NCBI RefSeq assembly: GCF_000204055.1
Contig: NW_006768855.1
Location: 126,872-167,528, forward strand
DNA: 40,657 nt
Origin: Melampsora larici-populina 98AG31
Lineage: Eukaryota > Basidiomycota > Pucciniomycetes > Pucciniales > Melampsoraceae
Reading direction: 5' to 3'
Below are positions 1-9,249 of this stretch, one piece after another. Position 1 is the stretch's first letter, and each line of letters opens with the position of its first letter. A program made the position numbers and the translations under genes. A model generated the notes under the pieces. That model was given only the letters and a program-made list of their open reading frames with translations, had not been told where the DNA came from and did not search any database.

Positions 1-698
1 ATATATCGATCACTATACAAGCGGTATGTAGCTTGATTTCCCTTCAGTTGACTCTGGTGCAGTACATAATCTCAAGAATTACTTTTCAAATATAGATTTT
101 GCTTAGAGCGAGTGGGACCCAGAACGAAAAAAACAATCTGCAACAAAGGTTCGTCAGGCTGCAAGATTACAACAGGTAAGTCCTTATTGTTTTCAATCTT
201 CTGCAGTGACTGTTATTCATGTTGAGGCTTGCGGTATTTTTTGAACAGGTGAAGAAATTGCGTGAGGATGCAATCTTCACAAAAAGAGAGCTCTATCAAC
301 TTTCAGTGATATTATCAGAGACATGTAGTGATGATGAGACTGACACTGAAGAACCCAGCGGAGAGAAAAATGGGAATCCATGTCGTATCCGAATTCTTGA
401 ATGGCGAAGTGACAAATTAAAGAATTTATATATGTTATTGGATTCATACATCTCACGAATGAAGTCGAGTATCCCAAAATCAGCAGGCAAGAAGACTGGT
501 CGGCCTCCTCGACCCCGCTTTTGCTCAGACAACGCACCTCTCAGCAAATTGCCAGCACCTCCAAAGCTCCCAGTTGACTGCTACCGCATAGATTGGCTCC
601 AACGTTTGGCGCGTGAGGATCCTCTTGTATACAAGGATTTAGAGGTTGACCCAATCCCTGCGCTGGACACATTGATCAAAACATTGAAAACTATGTAG
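1..698 (+). CDS. 3' part of a multi-copy hypothetical protein gene (5' end outside window)
   Basis: Three exons can be read: 1-23, 109-175 and 249-698, ending at TAG 696-698. The introns are 24-108 (GTATGT donor, TAGAG acceptor) and 176-248 (GTAAGT donor, ACAG acceptor); both joins keep the frame, the first in phase 2. Read across the first join the protein runs SLYKR then EWDPERK, followed by a basic, probably helical stretch, an acidic patch (CSDDETDTEEP), a basic GRPPRPR motif and a proline-rich tail with a CYRIDWL motif. No catalytic domain is recognised. The same phase-2 intron after an arginine codon ends the fragment at 34507-35337, so both probably belong to one dispersed family of rust hypothetical proteins. 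A mobile-element origin is possible but not shown. The start used by a naive ORF call (219) lies inside the second intron and is not the real start. Confidence 0.6.
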
Positions 699-1149
699 CT
701 TTTCCGGTTGATTTTCTTTTCATCACTTATATTTCAGAATGTTGGCTATGAGCAGTGAAACAAAATCACGCTTGTATACATGCCATGTTTTTCATTTGTA
801 TCACTCCTCATGTATCTAGAGATTATGCTGGTCATAGAACAAAAAAATGTCTGTACAAACTATGGGAGCTGATGCTTAGTACCCAATAGAGTGATTCTCA
901 TCCTTCAGCCAGCAATAAGCAAGGATGCCCTTGCCTTGACAACTTTTGAAAATATGTGTCAAAGATTTGGTTCAATTTTCAACTCTTTTCTTGAGTCAAA
1001 ATTGTGAAGAGTTCAGGTTAAATAGTCTAAGGCTATTGTTGGGTGTTTCATTGGGAAGGGTATTGGTACTGCATGTGGGGCTCTTGTATTTTGTTGCATA
1101 GTGCATGATCTCATGACAGGAGTTTAGAAAAGTTGACATCTTTTTTAAA
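699..1149. other. Intergenic, no gene seen
   Basis: Downstream of the first gene. AT-rich, stop-dense in all frames, and no RNA gene or repeat unit was recognised. Confidence 0.5.
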
Positions 1150-1745
1150 AAAAAATACTTTTCTAAACTCCATGGTAAATTTGTAATTTGGGGTAGTGTA
1201 ATTGAAAGTGCATATGGCATCAAGATTCCTACCATCCCACTATCTAATCCGTTGACGTTCGCAATGACCCCACTGACTGCTAATGCAGCAGCAGAAACGA
1301 TCATTAGAATTCCGATCAACTCTAACCAGACAGCAAGCCATCTGTTGGATACAATTGAACCAAAATATGATTCTTGGTTTCGGTCCAATTGACAATCGTT
1401 CTCACTAACAAATCAATTCTGCTTTCATCGTTGATCAGCTTCAATTCTGGCTTAGACTTTTACAGTTGATGACTAAATTATTGGTATCACTGACCTGGTG
1501 ACCAAAAGCATGAATAGTAGCCAAACCGTTCAAGGTTTCACCAAACATTGCGAAAATTGGTGATTTAGTAACGGCGTCAATCCTTTTGAGCTCATGCGAG
1601 GTGGCAAGATAAGAAGATTGGATCTGTTTGTAGATCAATAATAGTGGAATACAGATGAACAAAAGTTGGCACAGTCCAAGAGACCACCGCTACCACTGTA
1701 ACCACACCTGAGTTGTTGATTTTAGTCAGTGCAAGTTTGAAAAGC
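1150..1745 (-). pseudogene. ABCC-type (MRP/Ycf1-like) ABC transporter relic, second membrane domain
   Basis: Read on the minus strand, 1662 to about 1500 encodes the conserved end of membrane domain 2 of ABCC exporters: IYKQIQSSYLATSHELKRI, then SPIFAMFGETLNGLATIHAF. From 1388 down to about 1190 it continues with QESYFGSIVSNRWLAVWLE and SGVIANVNGLDSGMVGILM. Upstream, about 1745-1665, a hydrophobic run (GVVTVVAVVSWTVP) fits the preceding helix in a shifted frame. Live proteins of this family are about 1,400-1,600 residues and carry two nucleotide-binding domains. Here only about 190 residues remain, with no Walker or LSGGQ motifs and at least one frameshift near 1660. Between the two blocks there is an intron-like or damaged junction. 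After YALSIT the sequence diverges from the family. This is a decayed fragment of a host gene, not a working pump. The family assignment is strong. Confidence 0.85.
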
Positions 1746-1926
1746 TGGAGTCAGGGGATGGACCAGGCTGATCAAGGATCTTGTCAAGATGATTACTTCA
1801 GTTGAGAGAGGATTTGATGATGATCTATTGTGATTAACAGTGAAAAGCTGTAGAGTTCAAGTGATGGATTTGAATTAGTACACACAGATCAATACCAAGT
1901 GAGCGCTGCTGAGACAAACAGCGACC

Positions 1927-1934
1927 ATAGAAGC
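1927..1934. repeat. 8-bp target-site duplication, left copy (ATAGAAGC)
   Basis: ATAGAAGC directly precedes the left terminal repeat of the hAT element and is repeated exactly at 5810-5817, directly after the right terminal repeat. An 8-bp duplication is the hallmark of hAT insertion. Confidence 0.95.
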
Positions 1935-1953
1935 CAGGGATGCAGCAGTGAGT
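1935..1953 (+). repeat. hAT left terminal inverted repeat, 19 bp
   Basis: CAGGGATGCAGCAGTGAGT; a perfect reverse complement is found at 5791-5809. Identity stops after these 19 bases, but both sides continue with GTACTC-like sequence. Confidence 0.95.
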
Positions 1954-2175
1954 GTACTCCGACTCATTTGCTCGGAGTTTGCCCATCGGTACTCAACGTG
2001 AGTACCATTACACGTGAGTTACAGTAAGAGTACCATACCCAAACCATTTTGTGCGTAAAGAACAATTTGATTTCGGTACTCATGCTGGGCCCGCCCGTAA
2101 GTACCACGCGCTGTAAAAATCTCACCAAGTGAGTAGACTCACGCACACACACAGAGTAAACTCATGAGTACTCTA
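1954..2175. promoter_or_regulatory. Left subterminal GTACTC/GAGTAC motif cluster of the hAT element
   Basis: GTACTC or GAGTAC-like hexamers recur in both orientations (first at 1954-1959, then for example in CGGTACTCAACGTGAGTACC). The same hexamers recur near the right end. hAT transposases bind short subterminal repeats, so these are candidate binding sites; that is inference from family biology. Confidence 0.55.
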
Positions 2176-2356
2176 CTGAGAACTTTTGGTACAGAAGACA
2201 AGTTGAATGAAATCAACTTGTCTTCTAGCATAATGATTGAGTGGGGATTTATATATATATTGGCAAACATTCGATTCATTTCTGTAAAGAACAACTTGTA
2301 ACAAAGAACATCAGTGTACAAATCGAGATGATCAACAAATGAAAAATTGTAATATA

Positions 2357-5131
2357 TCATGGAACTTCCTCCACATTAAGAGTAGCATCCTGGTTTGCAA
2401 GCCAGTGTTGGACCATAACAAGGTGGCGAATTACATCTGGGTCTAGGCGGCCTCGTGACGGTACGGCAATGTTTCCCAATATTGAGAAAACCCTCTCGAC
2501 CAAGGCAGCAGCAGCTGCAATTGTGAGGTGTTGAAGGGCGGCCTGGGCCAAGATTGGAAGGCCACCGGGCTTAGACATGCGCTGAAAAAGAAAGAGACAT
2601 CAGTAAGAGGTTAGAGTGGAAGGACAGGATAAAAAAATGTACTGTCCAGTATTGCCCAATGGTCTCGTAGGGCAGGGTAGGTTGAAGTCCTCGTAGGTAT
2701 TGGGTGACTTCGTCCATCTCATAACTGTTGGACAATGTGGAAACAGTCAACAAGGTCCCCAACTTGGAGTAGACCTGCGCAAGCTTCTTGTTCACAGGGT
2801 GCTTCAAAGTAGCAGGAGCAGGTGTGGGAGAGACTTCGCCACATTCAGTTGGGCTGGGCTTCCAGTGGCCGTATTCTTCTCGAAGGAGGCGCTTGGCACG
2901 GCCTTGAAGCTCCTCATGGTTTTGAAAGATATCTTTGAATCTGAATGGGTCGAGAAGGGCGGAAATCAAGGTCTGCTGGTTGAGCTCTTCGCGGACCAAA
3001 TACTTGACCAGTTTATCTTCAGCGCGTTTGCAAGCCTGACCCCAAACTCCAGGAACCACCTGATGCCGCTTCAAAACTTTTTGAATAGCCCAAAGTACCG
3101 GTAGAACAGGATGCTTCGTTGGGTCGTTGGACTGAAAAACCTGAGTCGAGGTTTCAAACCACTCAAGAATAGGCACCATATACTCAATAGTGGCCCAGTC
3201 GGCTTCCAAAATTGCCAGTTTGCTTCGTTTGGGGTCAGCAGTGTAAGTTTCTAGAGATTTCCTGAGCACTGGTGATCATTTGCACTGCCATTACAATGGA
3301 CAATTGGGTCAATGATTTTGGAAAATGGTTGCAAAAGAAAAAACAAGTTACTTACTACATAATAAAAACAATTCCATTGAGTGGGAGGGCAGCTCAGAGG
3401 AAGAAGTTGGGGATCTCCGACGCTGTTACGGATCTTGCCAAATGCTTCAAGCTCTTGTGGGCTCTTGCGGATATGAGTATCCAACGCACGGATTTGGCTG
3501 ACAACAGTGGACTTCTTTTTTCGAGCGGAGTTTGCAGCAGTGGGTGATTCTTCCTCAGGGAAGCTTCCTTCATAAGAGGGTTGAGATAAATCATTGAAGT
3601 CTTGACTCGGACCGTGGACTTGAAGTGATGCTTGGTCAAGGTTGAAATTGGCGTCAGAAGATTCAGCTTGTTCTTCCTCGTTGGTACAAGGGAGTTCGTC
3701 AGGGTCAAAGGTTGACCGTGGTTCTGCCATTCCACTGGTTTCAAAAGCAGCAAGATCCGCATCCGACAACTCTCCCATACCGTCCAGAAAGTCCTTAGCC
3801 ACCAGGTTAATGACATGACACATGCAACCGTGAAACCTAGAATTGAATGGCCACTCGACTCTGATCCTTGAGTATTGCTCGCTCAAGATTTTTGCCATTG
3901 CTTGGTTTGAAGATGCATTATCACCGGTCCCAGAGAAGTGATCACGTAAGGCACCAACATGGTCAAGGGTGTCCCAGTAGACTTGTCCCAGATTTTTGCC
4001 TGTGTGTTTGCCTTCCAGGGTCTAAGGAGACGAGATAAAAAGACAAGATTAGTATACCGATATGAACCAATAAGAGAAACATGTCAATACTTACTTTGAA
4101 AGCTAGCAGGCAACGGCAGGACTGCTCTTCTGCATTGAAGAAAAAGCCATTGATTGCCATGTATGTGTGCAAGAAATCAGCACTCGTCCAGCAGTCGGTC
4201 GCAGTGGAGATTGAACCAGGAACATGTTTAATTTTGTCAATGAGCTTCTTTTCCATCTCCAGGAATAGCATCTCGGATTCCGCTTTAACTGCCATCCGAC
4301 CGGGCCAGTAGAAAGATGGGCAGACGGCACGTAACGCCTTCTGCATCAACTCACCCTTGAATATTGAGAAGGGTAAGTTTTTGCTGATGATCTCCCCGGT
4401 GAGGAGCGTTCGGAGCTGTTTCCTGCGATTGGCAGCAGGAACAGGGTCTTCTTCAGGAGCAATACTTCCAGGAGCATGATGAAACCAGGCTAGCGGTAAA
4501 CCAGGACACTTGCAACGGTGCTTGTGCAAGTTGGAGTTGGGATGACCGGTGATCTGTACAATTGTCCTGTCAAATAAATCGAATGATTTATCAATCAGCA
4601 ACAGACAGAGAACAATTGAGAAAAAAAGAAGGAGCTAACGGGCAGTGGAGACAGGGATAACACGCTGTATCCTCCCCTTTGGTTGGGTCAAGCAAGGGCT
4701 GAGGCTCCTATTCACGACATGAAAGGGTTCCAAAAGAAATATCAAATTTGATTATCAGTTTGCGAGCTTTGATTGATTAGATAAAAAAGGATAGAGCTGA
4801 CATCATAATACATGTATACATCAGAACGTGTTTTATTGGTTCTATTGGTGTTCTCTTCTTCACTGTCCTCAGGGTCCTTGTTGCCAAAAACGACAAGCCT
4901 TGGTGCATGACAGGGTGTCGCTATGGCCTGTTTTGGGGCTGAGGTTCCAAAACCAAGCTCCAAAAGTTGTCCACAAGACATAGATATATTGTGAGGTGCT
5001 GAAGCTACACAAGATGAAGGTTTCACACAAGAAATTGTGGTGGCCACAGGGGTCGAAGGCGCTGAGGTAACCTGACGGTGGGGAGTTAGCGATGGAGCAG
5101 GTTTTGTGGATAACGAGGCATGGTGAGACAA
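2357..5131 (-). CDS. hAT transposase, six-exon gene
   Basis: Cuts and rejoins DNA at the element ends; expected to act in the nucleus as an oligomer. The exons on the minus strand are 5131-4802, 4707-4640, 4566-4095, 4021-3352, 3268-2643 and 2581-2357, giving 797 codons including the stop. All joins are in frame; three use clear GTAAGT, GTTAGC or GTCAGC donors. The fourth join needs a GTAACT donor, because the stronger GTAAGT 4 bp upstream would shift the frame. Domains in order: proline/threonine-rich N-terminus with an acidic patch; a BED-type zinc finger created across the 4640/4566 junction (CYPCLHC then GHPNSNLHKHR); the RNase H-like core with TATDCWTS (first Asp), TGDNASSN (second Asp) and RFHGCMCHVINL; an acidic linker; and a C-terminal dimerisation domain with AAALVERVFSILGN carrying the conserved ER. 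No internal stop was seen. The true N-terminus is uncertain and may lie in an extra exon at 5377-5268. Confidence 0.88.
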
Positions 5132-5267
5132 AGGTATTGGAAAGGGCTACCGGAACAAAGTGAGATCAAGTCAAATAAGAAAGACGTCAGAAATCAGAAT
5201 CTCAGAAAGACTTGAAAAGGGGAATGAAAACCTAAGGATGATATAAGAAAGACAGGATGGCACTTAC

Positions 5268-5377
5268 CGAATGTCAAAAGACCATGTCTGATGTCCGATG
5301 ACCTCCACATTGGAGTTGATGCACGCCAACGCCGGTAGAAATAACTCAATGTGGCAACCTGAAGATTCTTGAGCCAT
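5268..5377 (-). CDS. Candidate first exon of the hAT transposase (unproven)
   Basis: On the minus strand an ATG (5377) opens a 36-codon frame, MAQESSGCHIELFLPALACI onward, that runs uninterrupted to a good donor (CG|GTAAGT, exon end 5268). It lies just upstream of the recognisable coding exons, which have no clear in-frame ATG of their own near 5131. However, its phase (2) does not match the simplest acceptor before 5152, so a small intermediate exon or another start would be needed. Confidence 0.3.
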
Positions 5378-5579
5378 GAGCTAAATTTAGAGTTGTACGA
5401 TGGGCGAATGAATGCAGCTGGAAGCTGATTGAGGTAAGGGTGAGTGGGTTTGATACGGAAACTGGTGGGTGGTGGTGTCCTAATTGGTATTTTGTTGATA
5501 TCCTATATTGTGGGTACTCAATATCCTAGATCGCGGCATGGTGGTAAAGGATTGCTTGTTTGGCTGAGTTTGCGGTGAG

Positions 5580-5790
5580 TGTACTCATCGAGACATGAGG
5601 CGTGGAAAAAAAGGGTATGTGATTATTAGGTGCGGAGAAGGGGCGCATGTGTGAGTTACAGGTAATCAATTTACAATACATGTGAGTGCTCCAATATGGA
5701 GGTTAACTCATACAGTTGGCATCGGGAGTACATGTACTCGGGTGCGGGGCCAAAAGCCGTGTGTAGAGGGTAGAGTTAGAGTATACTCTA
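5580..5790. promoter_or_regulatory. Right subterminal GTACTC/GAGTAC motif cluster of the hAT element
   Basis: The stretch contains GTGTACTCATC, GGGAGTACATGTACTCGGG (a palindromic pair) and GAGTATACTC next to the right inverted repeat. It mirrors the left cluster and should also hold the transposase promoter, since the gene reads leftward from here. Confidence 0.5.
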
Positions 5791-5809
5791 ACTCACTGCT
5801 GCATCCCTG
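5791..5809 (-). repeat. hAT right terminal inverted repeat, 19 bp
   Basis: Perfect reverse complement of 1935-1953, followed at once by the second copy of the 8-bp target duplication. Confidence 0.95.
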
Positions 5810-5817
5810 ATAGAAGC
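5810..5817. repeat. 8-bp target-site duplication, right copy (ATAGAAGC)
   Basis: Exact copy of 1927-1934. Confidence 0.95.
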
Positions 5818-5818
5818 C

Positions 5819-6083
5819 CATAGAAGGAACATTGAATGAGGTGTAGTGGATGTAGTATCTGAACGGAGGTGAGATGCTTACAATCTAGGGTTCAAAGTAG
5901 GTAATTAAGAAGTTAAATTGTATTCCGGATCAAGTGAATTTTGAAAGGTGATGAAGATGGTTTCTGGAAGGGGACTTGCCTCAAATTGATTCATGGCAGG
6001 CCCCACCTTCCAATGGTGAAGTTCGAAGTTGAAGTTGTTGACTGTTCAAGAGGTTGAGTTGTGTTGGAGGTTGAAGGCAAGTT
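5819..6083 (-). repeat. Dispersed non-coding repeat, copy 1
   Basis: The reverse complement aligns with two plus-strand blocks near 17 kb. 6083-5946 matches about 17208-17345: both share ATTGGAAGGTGGGGCCTG, CCCTTCCAGAAACCA and CCTTTCAAAAT. 5927-5819 matches about 17731-17827: both share ATTGTAAGCATCTC and TTCCTTCTATG. Here the two blocks are contiguous; in the other copy about 380 bp separate them. No coding frame is evident. It may be part of an old element or LTR. Confidence 0.65.
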
Positions 6084-6086
6084 TTT

Positions 6087-6214
6087 GAATTCGACTTTGA
6101 AGTGAAAAGTCCTGATCCTGAACCACTGACCGGCCCTCCATCCCAAAATTACATATCCCTCCACTCATACTCCCGACAACTTTTGAGTTTTCAAGTCGTT
6201 GGTACATATGTATG
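6087..6214 (+). repeat. Diverged direct repeat, unit 1
   Basis: Matches 6444-6572 in the same orientation: GACTTTGAAGTGAAAAGTC versus GACTTCAAAGTGAGAAGTC, then CATACTCCCGACAACTTTTG versus CATACTCCCGACCACTTTTG, then GTACATATGTAT versus GTACATACGTAT. The period is about 357 bp. The level of divergence suggests an old duplication. Confidence 0.7.
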
Positions 6215-6443
6215 TATATATGTAGGTAAATATCTATGTAAATATCTACCTTTTTCTATGCACCTAGGCCATCAATTCCATATGTACTGCATGTTGTTAT
6301 TAAGTTGCTTCCAACAACTCAAGATCAACAGTATGTTCAAACAGATTCTTTGTAAATTTTGTAATCCTTCTTTCACCTTTTTTTTGTGGACTCAAGCTTA
6401 CAGAATGGATTAACTATGGAATACTATTTGAGATAAAATATTC

Positions 6444-6572
6444 GAATTAGACTTCAAAGTGAGAAGTCTTCATCCTCCTCTACCACTGGTCAGCCCTTGG
6501 ACCCAATCTTACATAATTCATACTCCCGACCACTTTTGGGTTTTCGAGTCATCAGTACATACGTATCTATGT
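6444..6572 (+). repeat. Diverged direct repeat, unit 2
   Basis: Second unit of the pair starting at 6087. Neither unit carries a recognisable gene. Confidence 0.7.
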
Positions 6573-7132
6573 AATATCTCTTTTGAACCAGCCGTATGTG
6601 CACTACGGCCGTAGTGTCAACCCAGTTGAGAATTACAAAAGGACACACTCTGCACCCAGAACCAAATTCAAAAACGTCTGAAAACCATTGGAACCAATTG
6701 ATCTACATATTTGAATGTGTTTTTGTTTGGTGTAAGTCTCCTAGGGTGTTGAGCTGTCTAACTGGGTCAATCGTGTGAAATGAGTCATCCAGAACCTCTG
6801 GGGGATGCGCCTTTGGTGAGAGTGATACCCACTGATATTAAGGTATAGGTCCCAAACCACAATTCTAGCCTCAGACTTGCAAGTGGTGACCATAAGTCAA
6901 GCCATAATTTTCAAGTGGTACGAGACAACACAAAATCTTTGAATATCCATAATTCTTCTAACTCTTGATACTTTCAAATGCAAGTATAATGGGAACTCAG
7001 ATCAATCCCACATGCAGAACCATGATAGACTGACCTTTGTTGGTGGGTCCTGACTGCCAAAGCTGGATGGTATTCTGGAAGAGTCACAAACTCCCTATAT
7101 CATGTCTTAGTCTTATACACTCTGCAGGAAAC
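6573..7132. other. Intergenic, no gene seen
   Basis: No supported coding frame. Small open stretches lack motifs and codon continuity. Confidence 0.45.
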
Positions 7133-7202
7133 TCAGATAAACCAACTTCTGAACAAAGCACACATTCTGAACTTGAATTTGTCTCTTGGACACCCTAGGT
7201 AG

Positions 7203-7222
7203 ACCCACCGTTGTTGGTGGGT
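7203..7222. repeat. Short perfect inverted repeat (hairpin)
   Basis: ACCCACC (7203-7209), a 6-base loop, then GGTGGGT (7216-7222). A related GGTGGGTCCT occurs near 7043. It lies just 3' of the minus-strand gene at 7363-8217, so a role in transcript ends is conceivable but not shown. Confidence 0.4.
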
Positions 7223-7362
7223 GCCTAAGCCCGTCGGGATTCTTGCAATAGTACATTCATCACAAGAGACTCTAAAAATACCAAAAAATACTCGGATTAA
7301 AGCTCTGATGGCAGGCAACAAGGTGCATATATTTTTGTATTTTTTGGTCTCCTCCTGAGATC

Positions 7363-8217
7363 TCAATATTTTTCTATGTCAAGACTTTTCTTTTCCGTGC
7401 AGAAAATATTATCTTTCTTGCAGTGCCAATCTCTCAAGTACTCTTGCATGAGATTGGAGTAGGTTACCCAATCTCCTTGAGTTAATCTCTGCTCAGCCGG
7501 ATAATTCAGACCTTCATACTTTTCTTCATCTGACTCCTCTTCATCTTTCTTCTTCTTCTTTATAGCCTTCTTATTCTGAACTTGAGCTTTCCTTTCCAGC
7601 CATGAATGGTTAAACATCAAAATTGGTACATATCTCTTGATTTCCCTAATCTGATTGTCCCAAAAGGTTGTGAGCTTGGGTAAGTGGTGAATTGAAACCT
7701 CTCCAGTTGCATACTTGATTCCATTCTCTACCACTACGCCTCTCTTCCGTACCACCTCTTCTTGCTCATCACTGTCTTCATCCATTGTTCTGCCTCTAAG
7801 AACCCTCTTTGCAGTTTCTCACACCAGACATAGAGCTGGCTGGGTGGCTACATTCCCTTACTCTTGTTGAGCTGGCGTTCCGATTGGGGCAGGGTGGTTG
7901 GGGCCTTGATCTGATGGCCCGGCAGGACTTGGTTCTCTCGTAGTACACAGTTTGACTGGGTCACTACTCCCCATATTGCCTCCGTTGCAGGTTGGTAACT
8001 GCTCTGTCTCCTTCGCTAGCGCCTTTAGGCATTTGGGCTTGTACCACATTAGGTAACTCGTGGTGAGGTCTACATGCTTCTTGAGATCATTGCTGTCCAA
8101 AGCGGCTCTCATTTCTAAGAGGACTGCTGCCTGAGCCGGGGTTGGTTCATTGGACGGGCCAGCCAAGCTTGGCTCGCCATGCAGAAAGTAGTGTGCAGCG
8201 CGGCCCTGCCGCGTCAC
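7363..8217 (-). CDS. Two-exon hypothetical protein, rust-type expanded family (possibly truncated)
   Basis: Exon 1 is 8217-7862 (5' boundary uncertain) and exon 2 is 7795-7363. The 66-bp intron 7861-7796 has donor GTAAGG and acceptor TTAG and joins in phase 2, which removes two stops that would otherwise break the frame. Exon 1 is Pro/Ala-rich with a short helical segment (LLEMRAALDSNDLKKHVDL). Exon 2 starts with an acidic run (MDEDSDEQEE), then FWDNQIREIKRYVPI, a basic KKKKK tract and YPAEQRLTQGDWVTY. The FW-x-x-QIR-x-I-(K/R)-x-(V/Y)VPI pattern resembles, from memory, a multi-copy family of hypothetical proteins in Puccinia that travels with repeats and may be gag-like. Those proteins run on beyond this point, so this copy is probably truncated at its C-terminus. 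Function unknown. Confidence 0.5.
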
Positions 8218-8640
8218 TTCCCTGGACTTTCAGAACTGGGGTGTTACGCCGTGCGCTGATATTTCTGGGACCGGGTTTCTTCCCGCCGTGCTTTTCACTA
8301 CTGTACCATACTTACGCTACCTTTGATTTCAGTAGGTTTGAGTTCAATTATCCACAATATAATCGGAACTGGTGCCAGATCTCAAAGTTGCAAAGATTTC
8401 CACTCTCAATATGTGGACATGTACCAACCATTGTTTTAACACATTGTCATATTGACTTTGGGTAAGTGGTACATCAAAAGGTCCTCTTTATGCTTTCTAT
8501 CTACATCAACTATTTATACTAGTTGCTGACTAACTTGGTCTTACTTTCCTTTCAATCAATCGATCTTTGAATCATATCAGCCACTCAATCGCCTTGCTAT
8601 AACTCATACAACCACTCAAATTTCTCACTGATTGATATCA
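8218..8640 (+). other. Non-coding; possible LTR (TG...CA)
   Basis: A G-run (ACTGGGG) precedes TGTTACG at 8242, and the segment ends in GATATCA at 8640, immediately before the degenerate gypsy element. The TG...CA limits and the position suggest a 5' LTR. However, the sequence does not match the putative 3' LTR start at 11798, so it may belong to another element. Confidence 0.25.
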
Positions 8641-9249
8641 AACTTGATCACCGTTCAACTTAAATTTGAGCCCAAGACGTTTTAACTTGAAGCAAACATC
8701 CAAAATCAATATTGGTTCAAGAAGAAGATCTTGAAGTTGATTTAAGTCATTCAAAAGACTATCTAAGATGGGAAGTCCAAGAAGTATTAAACTTACCATA
8801 TGAAGAAGTCTCCGAGTTACTGGAGACCTCAAAAACCTCCTACACCTTACTTTCAAACCAGAACCCATCAAAGATTCTGATCAACCAAATCTTAGACATC
8901 AAATCTGGAAACTTGAAATGTGGTCCCAAATTTTTGTTCCAACAATGAAAAAAACATCACCAATTCAAACTCATCAGAGTAACTTGAATACATTGGTGTT
9001 TGGTAGACTTGAAATTGCCAGTGAAGTTGGGCAAGACTTGGTAGAAGAACTTGAAGGAAACAATCCAGAAGAGAAAGGATTAGTATTGGATGAAGCTCGT
9101 ATTGGATCAGTGATGAAAAAGAAGCAAATTAATTTGAAAGGCCTTAAAGGTTTAGCTGGATCAGAGTGAAGTACATCAGATTAACTAAGGTATTGTTTCT
9201 TTTGATTTTCACTTACATCACAATGATATCTTTTTCATTACAATCATTT

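Larger units (their letters stand above)
1935..5809 (-). mobile_element. Complete hAT-superfamily DNA transposon (3,875 bp)
   Basis: The ends are a 19-bp perfect inverted repeat, CAGGGATGCAGCAGTGAGT (1935-1953, and its complement at 5791-5809), flanked by the 8-bp duplication ATAGAAGC. The CAGGG-type end, the 8-bp duplication and a transposase with hAT C-terminal dimerisation motifs all agree. One multi-exon transposase gene on the minus strand fills most of the interior. About 400 bp at each end are non-coding and rich in GAGTAC/GTACTC motifs. The identical target duplications and perfect inverted repeats point to a fairly recent insertion. The right end abuts a dispersed repeat (5819-6083) that has a second copy near 17.2-17.8 kb. 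The left flank holds an ABC transporter relic. Confidence 0.95.

Noticed and set aside
2700..3547. Plus-strand open frames inside the hAT element
   Set aside because: They are shadows of transposase exons on the opposite strand.
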